Part shown: piece after piece, positions 36,501-46,100 of the stretch | How the letters are laid out: each line of letters opens with the position of its first letter | Numbering within the stretch: the first letter of the stretch is position 1 | Virus record (IMG/VR): IMGVR_UViG_3300017917_001008 | Location: 1 to 64,000 of that record | DNA: 64,000 nucleotides | Strand: one strand, 5' to 3' | From: a virus | Made by a program: the position numbers and the translations under genes | Notes under the pieces: generated by a model | The model's input: the letters and a program-made list of their open reading frames with translations, nothing else | Database searches by the model: none | What the model was told of the DNA's origin: nothing

Positions 36501-39500
36501 GACTTTGTAAGAGATAGTCTTAATGATGGTACGTTCACAGACTTAAGCTTCTCACTCAATGCTGAGAAGATTGAAAAGATGCTGAACAACATTGTTGTAA
36601 AGCGTCTGGTAAAACAAAAGATGAACGGTGAGCAGCTGGTGCAGTTGTCTGGTGCCGGTTTTGAATCTGCCGGTTCACGTTTTACCAATGCAACAGAAGA
36701 GGAAATTAAGAAGTACCGTGGTACTAATAACTTACCTACCTATCGTCCTGGTGCAGGAAAAGATGGTAAGACCACTGCCATGAAGGTGAAGATAGCTATA
36801 AAAGGAGACTATTACAAGCTTCTTAATCTTAAGCACAATGACGGTAAGAAGATCGGTACCCGTGAGCGTCTGAACGAGATGATCAAAGATGACAAGTGGT
36901 TAGACAAAGGGGACAACCGTAAGATGATCACTATGGTGGGTGTGCGTATTCCTGTACAAGGTTTAAACTCTATGGAGTTTATGGAGATCTATGAGTTCCT
37001 GCCTGAAGAAGCCGGATCTGTGATCATCCCGCCTGCAGAGATCGTAGCCAAGTCTGGTTCTGACTTTGATATTGATAAGCTCACTATATTCCAACCTCAT
37101 ATTGGTATTAGGATTAACCGTAATACTACCAAGTCTAAGCTGAAAGAACTGGCTAAGAAGTATCCTGACCTGGACTTCAGCTTGGATAATGTAAACACCA
37201 TCCTGGATGCATCTGAAAATGACTTCAGTGTGTACATGCCTACCGAGCAGGAGATGAAGGTGTATAAAGTGCTGGTACAGGAAGCATCTGATGAATTACC
37301 CACTTACATAAAAGGTAAGGGTATGAAGTCTACAGAGAACCAGATCATTGAGAAGATCCGTACCATCCTGGAGCACCCAGATAACTTTGATGCCCTTATA
37401 CGTCCTAACGACACTGACCTGGTAAAAGGTGTGGCTGATGAACTGGCTGAACTAAACATCCAGGGGTATGATCCGTTTGCTGTAAAGACCGGTAATACCC
37501 GTACTAGTATCAAGGGTGGTAAAGAAAGCAAGGTGATTTCTCCAACCCGTGCTTTAGAACCTAGGTATAATCTTTACAAGCATGAGTCTAACAACATTGG
37601 TAAGAAGACTCTTGGTATCGGTGCTGTAGACAACGCCTACTCTTCTATATTCAAGAGAGTAGGGGCTCGTCTTGAAAAGAACTACACCCACTACAAGAAA
37701 GAAGACGGAAGGTTTGTATATGATAAGAGTGGAAACATAGTTAAGCAGATCCGTCCTATAAACATTAGGATGAAGCATAATACCATTAAAGAGAACGGCA
37801 CTGAATACATTTCTCTTTCTGATATTGAAACCGTAACCATGGATAAGGTGAGTGACCTTATAGGCCAGCTCATGAATGGTTGGGTGGATATTGAGAAAGA
37901 CGCCTGGATCTTTAACATCAACGGAAACTCCATTGCTGGCCCGGTGTTATTGTTCTTACTGGAAACCGGTGTAGACTTCAAAACAGCAGCTTATTTCGTA
38001 TCCCAGCCTTTAGTGGTGCAGTATGTGAAAGAGATGTACATGAGTGACTCTCCGTTCTATCCTGCAGTTAATCCTGGAGCTGAAACTGAAAAAGGCCTGA
38101 AGCGTCATAAGATACGCCAGAAGTTTTTTGAAGATCTGAAAATAGCTCCGTTAAAACCTACTAAGTTTTTTGGTCCGGTGTTATCTAATGATATTCTATA
38201 CAAGGCTATCAATGATTATAACGCTAATAAGGAATACACAGTAGAGAGTCTGCGTGAGGTGATTAAGAACAAGGACGTAAAGAGTAAAGATGCCATTGCG
38301 GGTCTGTTACACTTTATGGAACTGGAAGACCTGGGTAAACAGCTCACTAACATCAAGCTCACTGTAAACGTAGACACGGCTCCATCTAAGAGTCTGTTTG
38401 CTGCCAACCAGCGTATAGATAAGATTGAGGATCTGGAGTATGTTGACTCTGTACCTAAATCTGTTATTAATAAGATCTTATATGATTCTCCTATCCGCTC
38501 CTTCCTGGTGCAGAAGTTCCAGCTGGGTATATTAAAACCGCTGATGAAACTAAGAGGAGATAGCCAGATCAATAACTTCTTATTGGACGTCATGAAGGGT
38601 GCAAACTACCCTTCTGCGTTTAACACACCAGAGAAGTTTGTAGCTGCTTTCCATAATGACCTACCGCTGTACTTGTTACAGAACCATCTTAAGGGATTGG
38701 ATATCAACTCCTTAACTGAGTATAAAGGAATGGCCGTTAAAGAAGCTATGCCTGTAAAGAATGTACAGTTACGCCAGGGTGCTTTTGTAAAAGACGGTGT
38801 GATGTACATTGACCGTGACCAGATTGCAGAAGACTTTAACACTAAGGCTTTTGCAGGAGAGGGTTATGAAAAGCAGGGACTGGCTAAGTTGGATCCTCAG
38901 ACATTCAACATGGGAGATAACTCTCAGAACTTACAGGAGTATGTTCACTTCGTATTAGAACGTGAATACTTAAGATCTGTAATCCCTGTAGGTGATGTAA
39001 CCCGTGAAGTGTATGAGCGTAAGATAGCAACACGTGCTTTAGAGCGTACGTTTAACTTCTTCCATATGCTGAAAGCTCCTGGAGAAAGTATTGCAGATAA
39101 ATTCCTGGAGATCAAAACAAAATATCCTAAGCTTTCTGAGGACTTCCTTATCATGACGGAGCTGGGGTATAACAATGATGCAGCCAAGACTGATGATGAT
39201 GGTAACGTAAAAGAGGTGAAGAACAAAAAGATGCGTACCCTAAAGCTGAAGAGTCAGCGTTTGGATACGGACTTTGCTAACGTGCTTCATGAAAACCTGT
39301 TACGTCTGGCAGATCCTATGACTATAAAGGTGGAAGATCCTAATGCAAACAGGGAGATCAGCCAGTTCTTTACACGCATGATCGTAGCAGAGTATCTCCG
39401 TGCTGGTATTACCAGGAGCGGTGAGAACCTGGCTAAGATATTACCGGTGAATACACTGCGTCAACTGATGGCAGAACCATTACAGGAGTTTTCTAAGAAG

Positions 39501-40175
39501 AGTAATAAGAACCAGGTGTTGAATCAGTATTACACCCAGTTTAAGAAAAAGTGGGATAATGAAAACTCAAGCTCTCGTTTGAAGTTCCGTAACTATCTCA
39601 CTACGTTTGATATCAAGGGAACCAAGTCTGTTTCTCTGAATAATCCTTCAGAGATTATAGACGGAGCTGAGCTGAATAAAAATGCCCAGGGTCTATATGT
39701 CTATCCAAAAATAGCTGGGTCTGCCAGTGCAAAAAATATTGTTAAGAATCATAATAACATTATATTTGCCTACCCCAATATAAGTGATAGTAAGGCTATT
39801 AAGACCACGTTTGATGCTGCTAGTAATTCGGTGAGTTTCCCAATCACTACAGACGGTAAGACTCCACTTTCAGACGAGAACTTTGAAGAGAATGTTAGAT
39901 TGATAGATGATGCCATCACTTCTATAGAAACACAGTTTGAGCTTGGTAACGAGGTGGCTTTCCCTGAAGAAGGTTTCAACATGCTAGATGGGAAAGATCT
40001 ATTGCTTAATGCTCCCCGCACTAAGAGTTACATGGCCCAGGAGCTGTACAAACGCCTTGCTTACATCATGCCAGGTATGCACAATGAGAAAGCTATACGC
40101 TCTCAGGTTCAGGCAAACCAGGAAATTACAGATGAGATGGTAGAGGAGTTCATGAAAAAATGCTTTGGAAACTAA
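30594..40175 (+). CDS. Virion RNA polymerase of crAss-like type with HExxH domain (3193 aa)
   Basis: Residues 2157-2161 are DFDID in AKSGSDFDIDKLTIFQ. This corresponds to the DxDxD catalytic motif of the single-chain, two-barrel RNA polymerases of crAss-like phages (studied in Cellulophaga phage phi14:2), where the Asp residues hold catalytic magnesium. Upstream, VKQKMNGEQLVQLSGAGF (about 2005-2022) fits the first barrel with its basic residue. In the N-terminal third HEGWH (689-693) in DLYHEGWHAFTQMF, with EEFMAEDFRKYV about 45 residues later, is a zincin-like metalloprotease signature. In the studied relative the polymerase is injected with the DNA and transcribes early genes; the same is inferred here. 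It is unusually long because of added N- and C-terminal regions. Confidence 0.88.
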   Translation: MACRLTEDQISALFGAIHGEVIASKNRDDKFNAAQAIRALYQRLLDAGAEQVNAMDYVQHIPSMLQLSYAMFADSKAHMRASGVNLSELDQLDADFTADIKNVAKFLGVDQGTADVVQEIIEESNPSTGVIPTDNYTQIEEGDIAKKKPYFDSEISFVAAPETALAVFNQEAQDYNGVQAKQNIQDPDPVKKVYYTVVRKLNDLMTGSNRQTADKVKLGDVEGVFLRLVPASMIAMEDLQEADRLYYSTDDDPRIPFSKTSKTKMELREKGDDVYLVYTDKDGNILYFNEEGTPVGKENGGMVAYGKLRRPYTPKTTNEAKGQVAGRKMVGRVQTPQDLVRKGLGTLEEVTKERDEEIEILEKSREFVSKNRDEVVLFSVTPGRNGYVTEDFSKPNPISSIDLTDGFKPYLNSQETGVLIKGGVYFNVPGYEFPLLIRRPKFGNVPNLSGNLADIVFDSDLSNKEKIDVLRQFTYSGDTKIFQGNDGKLYVKQMDQTMEVTADNKQAFIDNLNGQTVNINKDLMHRTFNMPVNLDGKVTLQQERYNNFLANNFYTFLAKNDQNKIVSLNAYNVIFPTEAAQDKIFGKAKAASNEQTSSLEQATPTDVTKDEFKELLDRTDFSLKKSTLLSSKATDEQIAAAEKWYNSSPLSKVVPFQVMFNIVNSNALAEFTTAGITLWSGSNFTDLYHEGWHAFTQMFLTKDQKKELYNEARKLTGTFTTVSGAKVKFSAATDMQLEEFMAEDFRKYVLSDRKNIINGRPVRNTIFRKIFNFLKVVFSSYSLKDIAADRTAVANIQSLYDQLFIGEIHDYKPSLRNVQFGILNKGVEALDVKSKDTLTYQDSMTLVETIDSLIASTMVGYGRSVAGIFTNPELLGPLYKRVNTKLAELRETLVADPEKANSVKLIDFALTNWGDFSKVAKGEESTGVLAFHKKRSAYFTFDDKMAEMDAYDQSVNEDAEEVKDADNNLAKSEQQLREEFGSNPFERKGNEHSVRELASNEVVYLIKSLPQVDKNGKVVTNALGVPKLVDFNRTWGIVINTVAGSNTTSQMYAKLLDAATRFPELRALVERLGNPLDHTETKDWPFMKMWISFFRDFSVYRIPIKEGRLVDGPGGFKFEFTEVDPQFKQVHRAFQAQFESLGSSPYITKTPTGNKLNIEKILKDFPYSSIFAKDKVIIDEDKAMEFLKAIGFYLTDNREIRKAIRDNYEAVAYIHGLPYMKNPGGLLRLADKKVDVFNPIDALWKIGSENTNVQKILTIEAKHSGKFSNNAVTNVNGDIVYDLSLNNTITRLLNDLNDPSKDYTMTQEQHLQHLNFQRNPFAKYSIWMKSMFSIPTGKLVDLSNENKRISQDVKFGGGFVSMNLVNLDGVKSVLARDNAGQLVQSGIKTTSLDPASKFIFDLHTMLLTGTMELPRHASKSSAYGVSVSKVDTSYNENAKHLYISPGHFGKNGKGTEYSVELLLPKIAAEMERIAMVNQGLVPSIPGFNERGKDFTMFDDILSDTTKEELKRLADTEDSLSVIQDPAIKQKITADVRNYLNQLFKENMELYKSLDFMSDDLLLNSRSGKTDIKALIAKDTLEVVGEDRTDYLKEVAVKAFTVNSLIHNMEAISVLYGDLAMYNHLKEEYHKRNASIGSTGRIFASDGATNKFIENLGRGYARSIGARDKGFDGTLDTAIFKDNEVPSVYYDEYLEALTKKYGADKAKKILKPYKKMNEGDAQGWITFDSYRILSILEGAWSEKQNELYNKIIRNEQVDPAEITEFFPTKKFQYAGPLKTEKLHIQAFHKFSLVPLIPSLVKGTNMQTLHDNLVKQGKDYALFESGSKLATITANGKPDSLYENDDYNTRVVKPWNEGDPAYTSNVVFIQYLKDQVDIQSTWKNKTVFSTQLRKLIINDVFKQGLGIGEFDGLVKEFEGLLDDLQEYKKKELLQQAGWTENESGELSGSTRELLEFVMREMERLELPEHDVDFVRDSLNDGTFTDLSFSLNAEKIEKMLNNIVVKRLVKQKMNGEQLVQLSGAGFESAGSRFTNATEEEIKKYRGTNNLPTYRPGAGKDGKTTAMKVKIAIKGDYYKLLNLKHNDGKKIGTRERLNEMIKDDKWLDKGDNRKMITMVGVRIPVQGLNSMEFMEIYEFLPEEAGSVIIPPAEIVAKSGSDFDIDKLTIFQPHIGIRINRNTTKSKLKELAKKYPDLDFSLDNVNTILDASENDFSVYMPTEQEMKVYKVLVQEASDELPTYIKGKGMKSTENQIIEKIRTILEHPDNFDALIRPNDTDLVKGVADELAELNIQGYDPFAVKTGNTRTSIKGGKESKVISPTRALEPRYNLYKHESNNIGKKTLGIGAVDNAYSSIFKRVGARLEKNYTHYKKEDGRFVYDKSGNIVKQIRPINIRMKHNTIKENGTEYISLSDIETVTMDKVSDLIGQLMNGWVDIEKDAWIFNINGNSIAGPVLLFLLETGVDFKTAAYFVSQPLVVQYVKEMYMSDSPFYPAVNPGAETEKGLKRHKIRQKFFEDLKIAPLKPTKFFGPVLSNDILYKAINDYNANKEYTVESLREVIKNKDVKSKDAIAGLLHFMELEDLGKQLTNIKLTVNVDTAPSKSLFAANQRIDKIEDLEYVDSVPKSVINKILYDSPIRSFLVQKFQLGILKPLMKLRGDSQINNFLLDVMKGANYPSAFNTPEKFVAAFHNDLPLYLLQNHLKGLDINSLTEYKGMAVKEAMPVKNVQLRQGAFVKDGVMYIDRDQIAEDFNTKAFAGEGYEKQGLAKLDPQTFNMGDNSQNLQEYVHFVLEREYLRSVIPVGDVTREVYERKIATRALERTFNFFHMLKAPGESIADKFLEIKTKYPKLSEDFLIMTELGYNNDAAKTDDDGNVKEVKNKKMRTLKLKSQRLDTDFANVLHENLLRLADPMTIKVEDPNANREISQFFTRMIVAEYLRAGITRSGENLAKILPVNTLRQLMAEPLQEFSKKSNKNQVLNQYYTQFKKKWDNENSSSRLKFRNYLTTFDIKGTKSVSLNNPSEIIDGAELNKNAQGLYVYPKIAGSASAKNIVKNHNNIIFAYPNISDSKAIKTTFDAASNSVSFPITTDGKTPLSDENFEENVRLIDDAITSIETQFELGNEVAFPEEGFNMLDGKDLLLNAPRTKSYMAQELYKRLAYIMPGMHNEKAIRSQVQANQEITDEMVEEFMKKCFGN

Positions 40176-40190
40176 TTATAATCATACCCT

Positions 40191-43100
40191 ATGTTAGCGT
40201 GCCCTAATAAAAACACTAAAGATTGGCAAGACCTTGTTGACCAGTTAGGAGAGAAGGAAGCTTTCAGAGCCTACCTCACTATTGGTGACGGAACTATTCC
40301 TACAGCCCAGCAATACGTACAGTATAGCAGGCAGGCTAGTGAGGAAAAAGGAGAGATTGGTGTTAACAAGCAACAGCTGTTGATGCTTCTTGGCCCCACC
40401 ATGTATAACAAGCCGCTTGCACAGGTGGCTGTAAAAGAGTTGTTACAGAATTCATTTGATGCTATTAAAGCCATGCACAACATGCGTGGTAAAACTGTAA
40501 CTACTACACCTGCTGTAGACAAGTCTGCTCTGATCCGTGAGTTTAACCAGGTGCAGAGTCAGATTAAAGCTGAATCAGCTAAGGTTACTTTTGACAGTGA
40601 AGGAGATGTGCTTACAGGTGATCCTTTTGTAGTGAGCAAGCTGGTAGACAGACGTGCTGCTTTACAGGAGCAGATTGCCAACTTTGATCAGAACCAGAAA
40701 GCTAACGCTACTACTAAGACTGGTTACGAAGGGCCGCTGGGTAATATTAAGTTTACCATTAACTATGACGACCGTACCATCTCTATACAGGATGATGGTA
40801 TTGGTATGACGCCTGATATTGTCAAGAAGGCGTTTCTCTCTATTGGTGGTACCAATAAAGAAGGACTATCTACAGGTGAGCGTTCCGGTGGATTTGGTCT
40901 GGCCAAAGTGCAGTTCTTATTGGGTAGTGAGTACGTAGAAGTGTCTACAGTGAGAGATGGTACAAGAACCTCTATTAAGGCTACCAACCTAGAGCTTTAT
41001 AATGATGACTTTACTATCCGTACAGAGCCTACCAACGAACCTAACGGTACGTTTGTAAAGGTGAAGATACCAGAAACCTACACTACACCAGAAGGAACTG
41101 TTCGTACCATTGACTTCCCTGGATCTTGGTCATCTGATCCAATAGAGCGTTTTGATATTTTAAACCAGCCCCTGATTGGTAATCTAAATGTCTCTGCAGA
41201 TGTAGTGAAGAACGGTAGGACAACTAATAAGGTGTTGCCAATAGGTAAGAACATCTCTAAGGAATTATTACCTCCATTACTTTCTAATGTAAAGTTTGCC
41301 TGGGGTGAAGCTGAAGTGTACGTAGGAGAGAACAAAACAGAGTCTCCTAGACATAGAATACTTTCATCTGGATTATACCAGTTTAGTAAACGTATAGAGA
41401 TTGCAAACTGGGAACCCATTCCTTATGATATTGTAATCAATATTAAACCGTCTGTAAGTTCTACAGCGGAGCAGTATCCATTTAACAACCAGCGTGAGGA
41501 TTTCAAGAATACGGTTTCTAAAGATGTAGATAGCCTATACGCCTATTTAAGAAAGTACGCCAGGGGAGAAGCTGAGAAAGATTTAGTGGATGTATTCCAG
41601 AATATCAAGTCTTTACCTAAAACTGACCCTAACAAGATACTCACTCCTGAAGAGAGAGCTAAACTCTATGAAGAAGTAGAAAACACCATAGCTGAATCTA
41701 AACGCTTACGTGAGCAGTATGGCAGTCAGCTTAACCAGCCACGTCAGACTACAAGACTGGTGATCAGCCAGGGATCTGTAACGGATGAAGAGACTGGTGC
41801 ACAAGTGGAAGTGGAGAAAGAGAAAAGCTATGAGTCTACATTTAAGGCTGATAAAGAGATTGAGTTAGGTAAGTCTGTAGACACATCTGCATTTAAAGAG
41901 AACGAACCCCAGTTTCATAATAACACTAACGTAGACTATTTGTCTATGCCCGGAGCTATAGAGTTCTTTAGTGACTTTGGTACTGTAGTGTATGAGATGG
42001 TAAGGTTTGCCGGTAGGGAGTTAGGCCACCGTTACAGCAAGCTTACAGGACAAGAAGGTAAGTTTTTTGCAGGTGTATCCATTGATAAAACCTACGGTGG
42101 CGTGCATGTCCGTAAAGTGATAGATGCCATCTTCATTAACCCGCTTTCTTTTGACATCTCCAGTGTAGAAGAAGCTGCAGGTTTGATGACCCACATCATT
42201 ATACATGAGATTAACCACACTACAGAGTCAGGTGAAGGAGCCAACTTTACCACTGCTCTGGCTAAGCTATATGGTAAGATATATGAGACCGGTAAGTATG
42301 GCTACTTTGAGGGGTTGGTTAGATCTGTATATCGTAAACATTTTGATACCTTTGTAAAACTAAAATCAGAATATGACAAGTCCACTACAAGAAATCTTGC
42401 AGCTTCGTTTGAAGGAAACGAACTCAATAGAGGCAGTGAAGGGAACCTTCAAGGGAATGCTTCAGCTGTACGAGCAGGAGAACAGACCTCTGGCAGAGAT
42501 CAACGAGATCAGGAAGATCTTAGCGGATCTAGACAAGAAGACCGCACAGGAGACGTTATAATCAGTCAGCTTAACAATCCACAGACAAGTGTACCTACAC
42601 TTCCTCCTGTGGAAGCCCAAAGAGCTGAGATAGGTCAAAACATAGTGCGTGCCATTGCAGACACGCTTGCTGCTAACTTAGGTGTTTCCTACACCTTAGT
42701 CACTCCTGAAGAAGCAGCTCAGCTAACAGCTAATTCCCGTAATCCATGGAAAGGTGAGAAAGCTTTCTTCTACAATGGCCAGGTGTATTTCCTGGACGGA
42801 GGCTTTACAACAGACTCTGTACTACACGAGTTTTCACATCCACTGGTAGCAGCTATTGCTGTACAGAATCCTACGTTATTTAAGAATCTTTATGAGCAGC
42901 TGGAATCCACACCAGAAGGTAAGGCTGTAATAGCTGAAGTGGAAGCTTTGTATCCGGAGTTTAAACCTACAGATACCAAGTTCCGTGAAGAGGCTTTAGT
43001 AAGAGCTATGACCGCTAAAGCTATCAACCAGATCAAGGGACAGAAACCTTCTACAGGGTTTAATGATGTGATCAACAAGATGTTGTTTGCCATTAAGCAA

Positions 43101-46100
43101 ATGTTCCGTAAGCTGTTTGGTTCTTCTATAAAGATTGAAAAACTTTCTGAGAATACTTCTTTAGAGCAGCTTGCTGAGATGCTCCGTGGTGAGAAGTTTG
43201 ATATTTCTACAGAGGTGGTTACCCAGGAAGACTACGCCCAGTATGTTCGTGACATTTCTAACTTTATGTCTGAGCTGGATGCTGTAGAATATTCTGGTAT
43301 TTCTACATCTGTAAAGCGTTTTTATGATGTAGTGACCAACCACATCAGACGTATTAAAGATAACAAGAACTACAGTGAGGCCCGTAAGTTCCTAGTAGAT
43401 GAGACCGGTCGTGGTCAGTTACAGGAACTGAAGTCAACCCTTTCTAACTCTGAGATAGACGAGAAGCTTAGTGAGATCTTTGACGAGGTGACCCTGCAGG
43501 CTAAAACCATGCAGAGTTTTGTACACTCAACGCTCCGTTTACAGAAACTGAGTGATAGCATTTTAAAGCATGTACGTGAGCTGGCTAAGCAGGGAGACTC
43601 TAAAGAGGTGATCGGTAACATCTTCTACTATGACCTTCTTGTACGTAACTGGAATAAGTATATTAACGAAACCATTGATCGTCTCTCAGATGCCGGCCTA
43701 AGTCCAAACACAGAGTTTGGCAGAGTGATTGCCGGTATACAGAATACAGTGGCTCAGACTGAAAGGATGATAGATAAGATCTATGCAGACAAGGTGGATG
43801 ACGTCATCTTTGATACACTGCAACCTCTTGCAGAAAGCATTGATAACTACTTTGGTGACTGGATAGCTGGTCTTGAAAAGAAGAACGCTTCTGCACAGAA
43901 GATAGCTGATGTTCAGAAGAAGTGGGATGAAATGAAACTTACTAAGCAGAAGATCAAAGATCTGATCAGTGGTAAGCTGGGTGATACAAATATGTACTCT
44001 GCCTTCCTGGAAGCATACACCAACTCTCCAGATCCTGTAGTGGGTGGTTTTGCCATGTTCTTGAAGAACGCCTACAATGATGTAGACGCCCAGGCTCAGC
44101 GTAACATGAATGATTTTGTACGTGACCTGGAGCCATTGTTAATAGCTGCCGGTTACAGCCGTATGGATTATGCCGGATTAATGGAAAAGCTTGTCACTGT
44201 AGAGAAAGTTCCATTTATAGATGAGAAAGGAAACTTTGCCACTAAAGAGGTGTTTTCTTTTAAGGACAAGTTTAATGATTATAATACAGAGGCTTCCCAG
44301 TTAAGGTTTGAATATGACCAGGCTGTATCTGAAGGAGACCAGGCCCTGGCAGACCAGAAGCTCCGTGACCTGCGTAAACTACGTAGGGATTATTTCCACC
44401 AGGAATATGTACCTGAATACTACGAGCGTGAGAAGATCTATGATTCAGAAATGGGTCGTGAAGCTTACAGACGTAAGCAGATGCTTCTTAATGAGATTAA
44501 AGAACTTGACGCCCAGAGTTATGATGATGACGCCCTGGATTACATTGCTGATCAGAAGAAGATCCTGTGGAGAGAATACTCTCAGCTGGCTTCTTTAACA
44601 GATCTGAATGGTGATCCTAAGACAGGTCGTGAACTGGAACTGGCTAAGATTGAAAAGGAATACCGCAAGGCTTCCCGTGAGTTCTTTGAATGGGTTCCTA
44701 TACAGGGTTTATTTGAGTCTAACTTAAGACGTTTTGAACAGAGTCTGGTGGATGAGGGTATTGATATCACCTCAGATGAGTTTAAAGAAAAACGTAATAA
44801 GTGGATTAAGAACAATACCGTTATTGCTTACACCCCAGAATTCTACGAGGAGCGTAACCAGGTGCTGGAAGATCTTAGAGATCTGATGAGCGGCCTGAGT
44901 GAAGACGTACGTAAATCTATTGACTCTACAGAGGAAATGGAAGCTATGCTTGATATAGCCACCGGCTTCCGTGACCAGGATGGTCAGGTGATCGGTACAG
45001 ATATTTCCGAGAAGAGTAAGAACAAGGTGAGAGAATACCAGAAAGCCATACTTGCCAAGCGTGATTCTATGGCTGGCTTTAGTGGTCTTACCAGGGATGA
45101 AATGGATGAGCTCACTGAGATCTTCCAGAAGATGACGGCTAAGATAAAGATCACACAGGCAGAGCGTGACCGTGTAGACGAACTGATGGAGAAGAAAAAC
45201 TCCATGGGTGTAGATAAGTTTACCAAGGCCGAGATGCAATCTCTATATGCTCAGCTGGCAGAACTTCAGAGTAAGGAAGCCACTGATTACTATGTAGACA
45301 TTGTAAATAACTATCTGTCTAAGATAGGTGAGCCGTTGATTGATAACGACACAGCTATTAATCTTTTAGATCCTGTAATGTATGTGGAGCTGTTTAAGAA
45401 GTCTCCAGAGTTTGAGAAATGGTTTAAAGAAAACCATATACAGAAAGAGGTGTTTGACAGAGCATCCGGGGATACTAAAATAGTTTACGAGCGTCTGTTC
45501 ATCTGGAACCGCACCCGTCCTAACAACCCTGATCACTACGAGAAGATTAAACTCTCTGATGGTGAAGAGATTTTAGGTAAGCCTAATCTGTCTTATTTCT
45601 ACCGTTCTGTAAAGAAAGAGTATCGTACCAAGCGTGAGGTGGGTAAGACCATAGACAACCGTGGTAACTGGTTACCTAAGTCTTTAGAAGACGGAGCTGT
45701 GGATGATAAATACTACAACCAGGATTATGAAAAACTCCGTAGAGAAGACCCTGCAGCGTTTGCTGTACTGGAGAAGATGAAGGAATATCACCTGAAGTTC
45801 CAGGAAGGTTTTGCCCGTGAGAGTAAGTTATACCTGCAGATCCCACGCTACCGTAAACCTTCTTTAGAATCTCTTAAAGATGGTAAGTTCAAGAACAAGT
45901 GGCATGAGTGGACCACTCGTGTAAAACAGTTCTTTGCTAAAGCTCCGGATGATGTACAGGATGGATTAAACTTCAAGCCTGAACAGCTCATCTATACAGA
46001 CATGTTTGACGAGGAGATCAATAAGGTTCCTATCACCGGTCTCTATGCATTAGATACCGATCAGGTGAGTATGAACATTGCAGATAACATGTTGCGTTAT

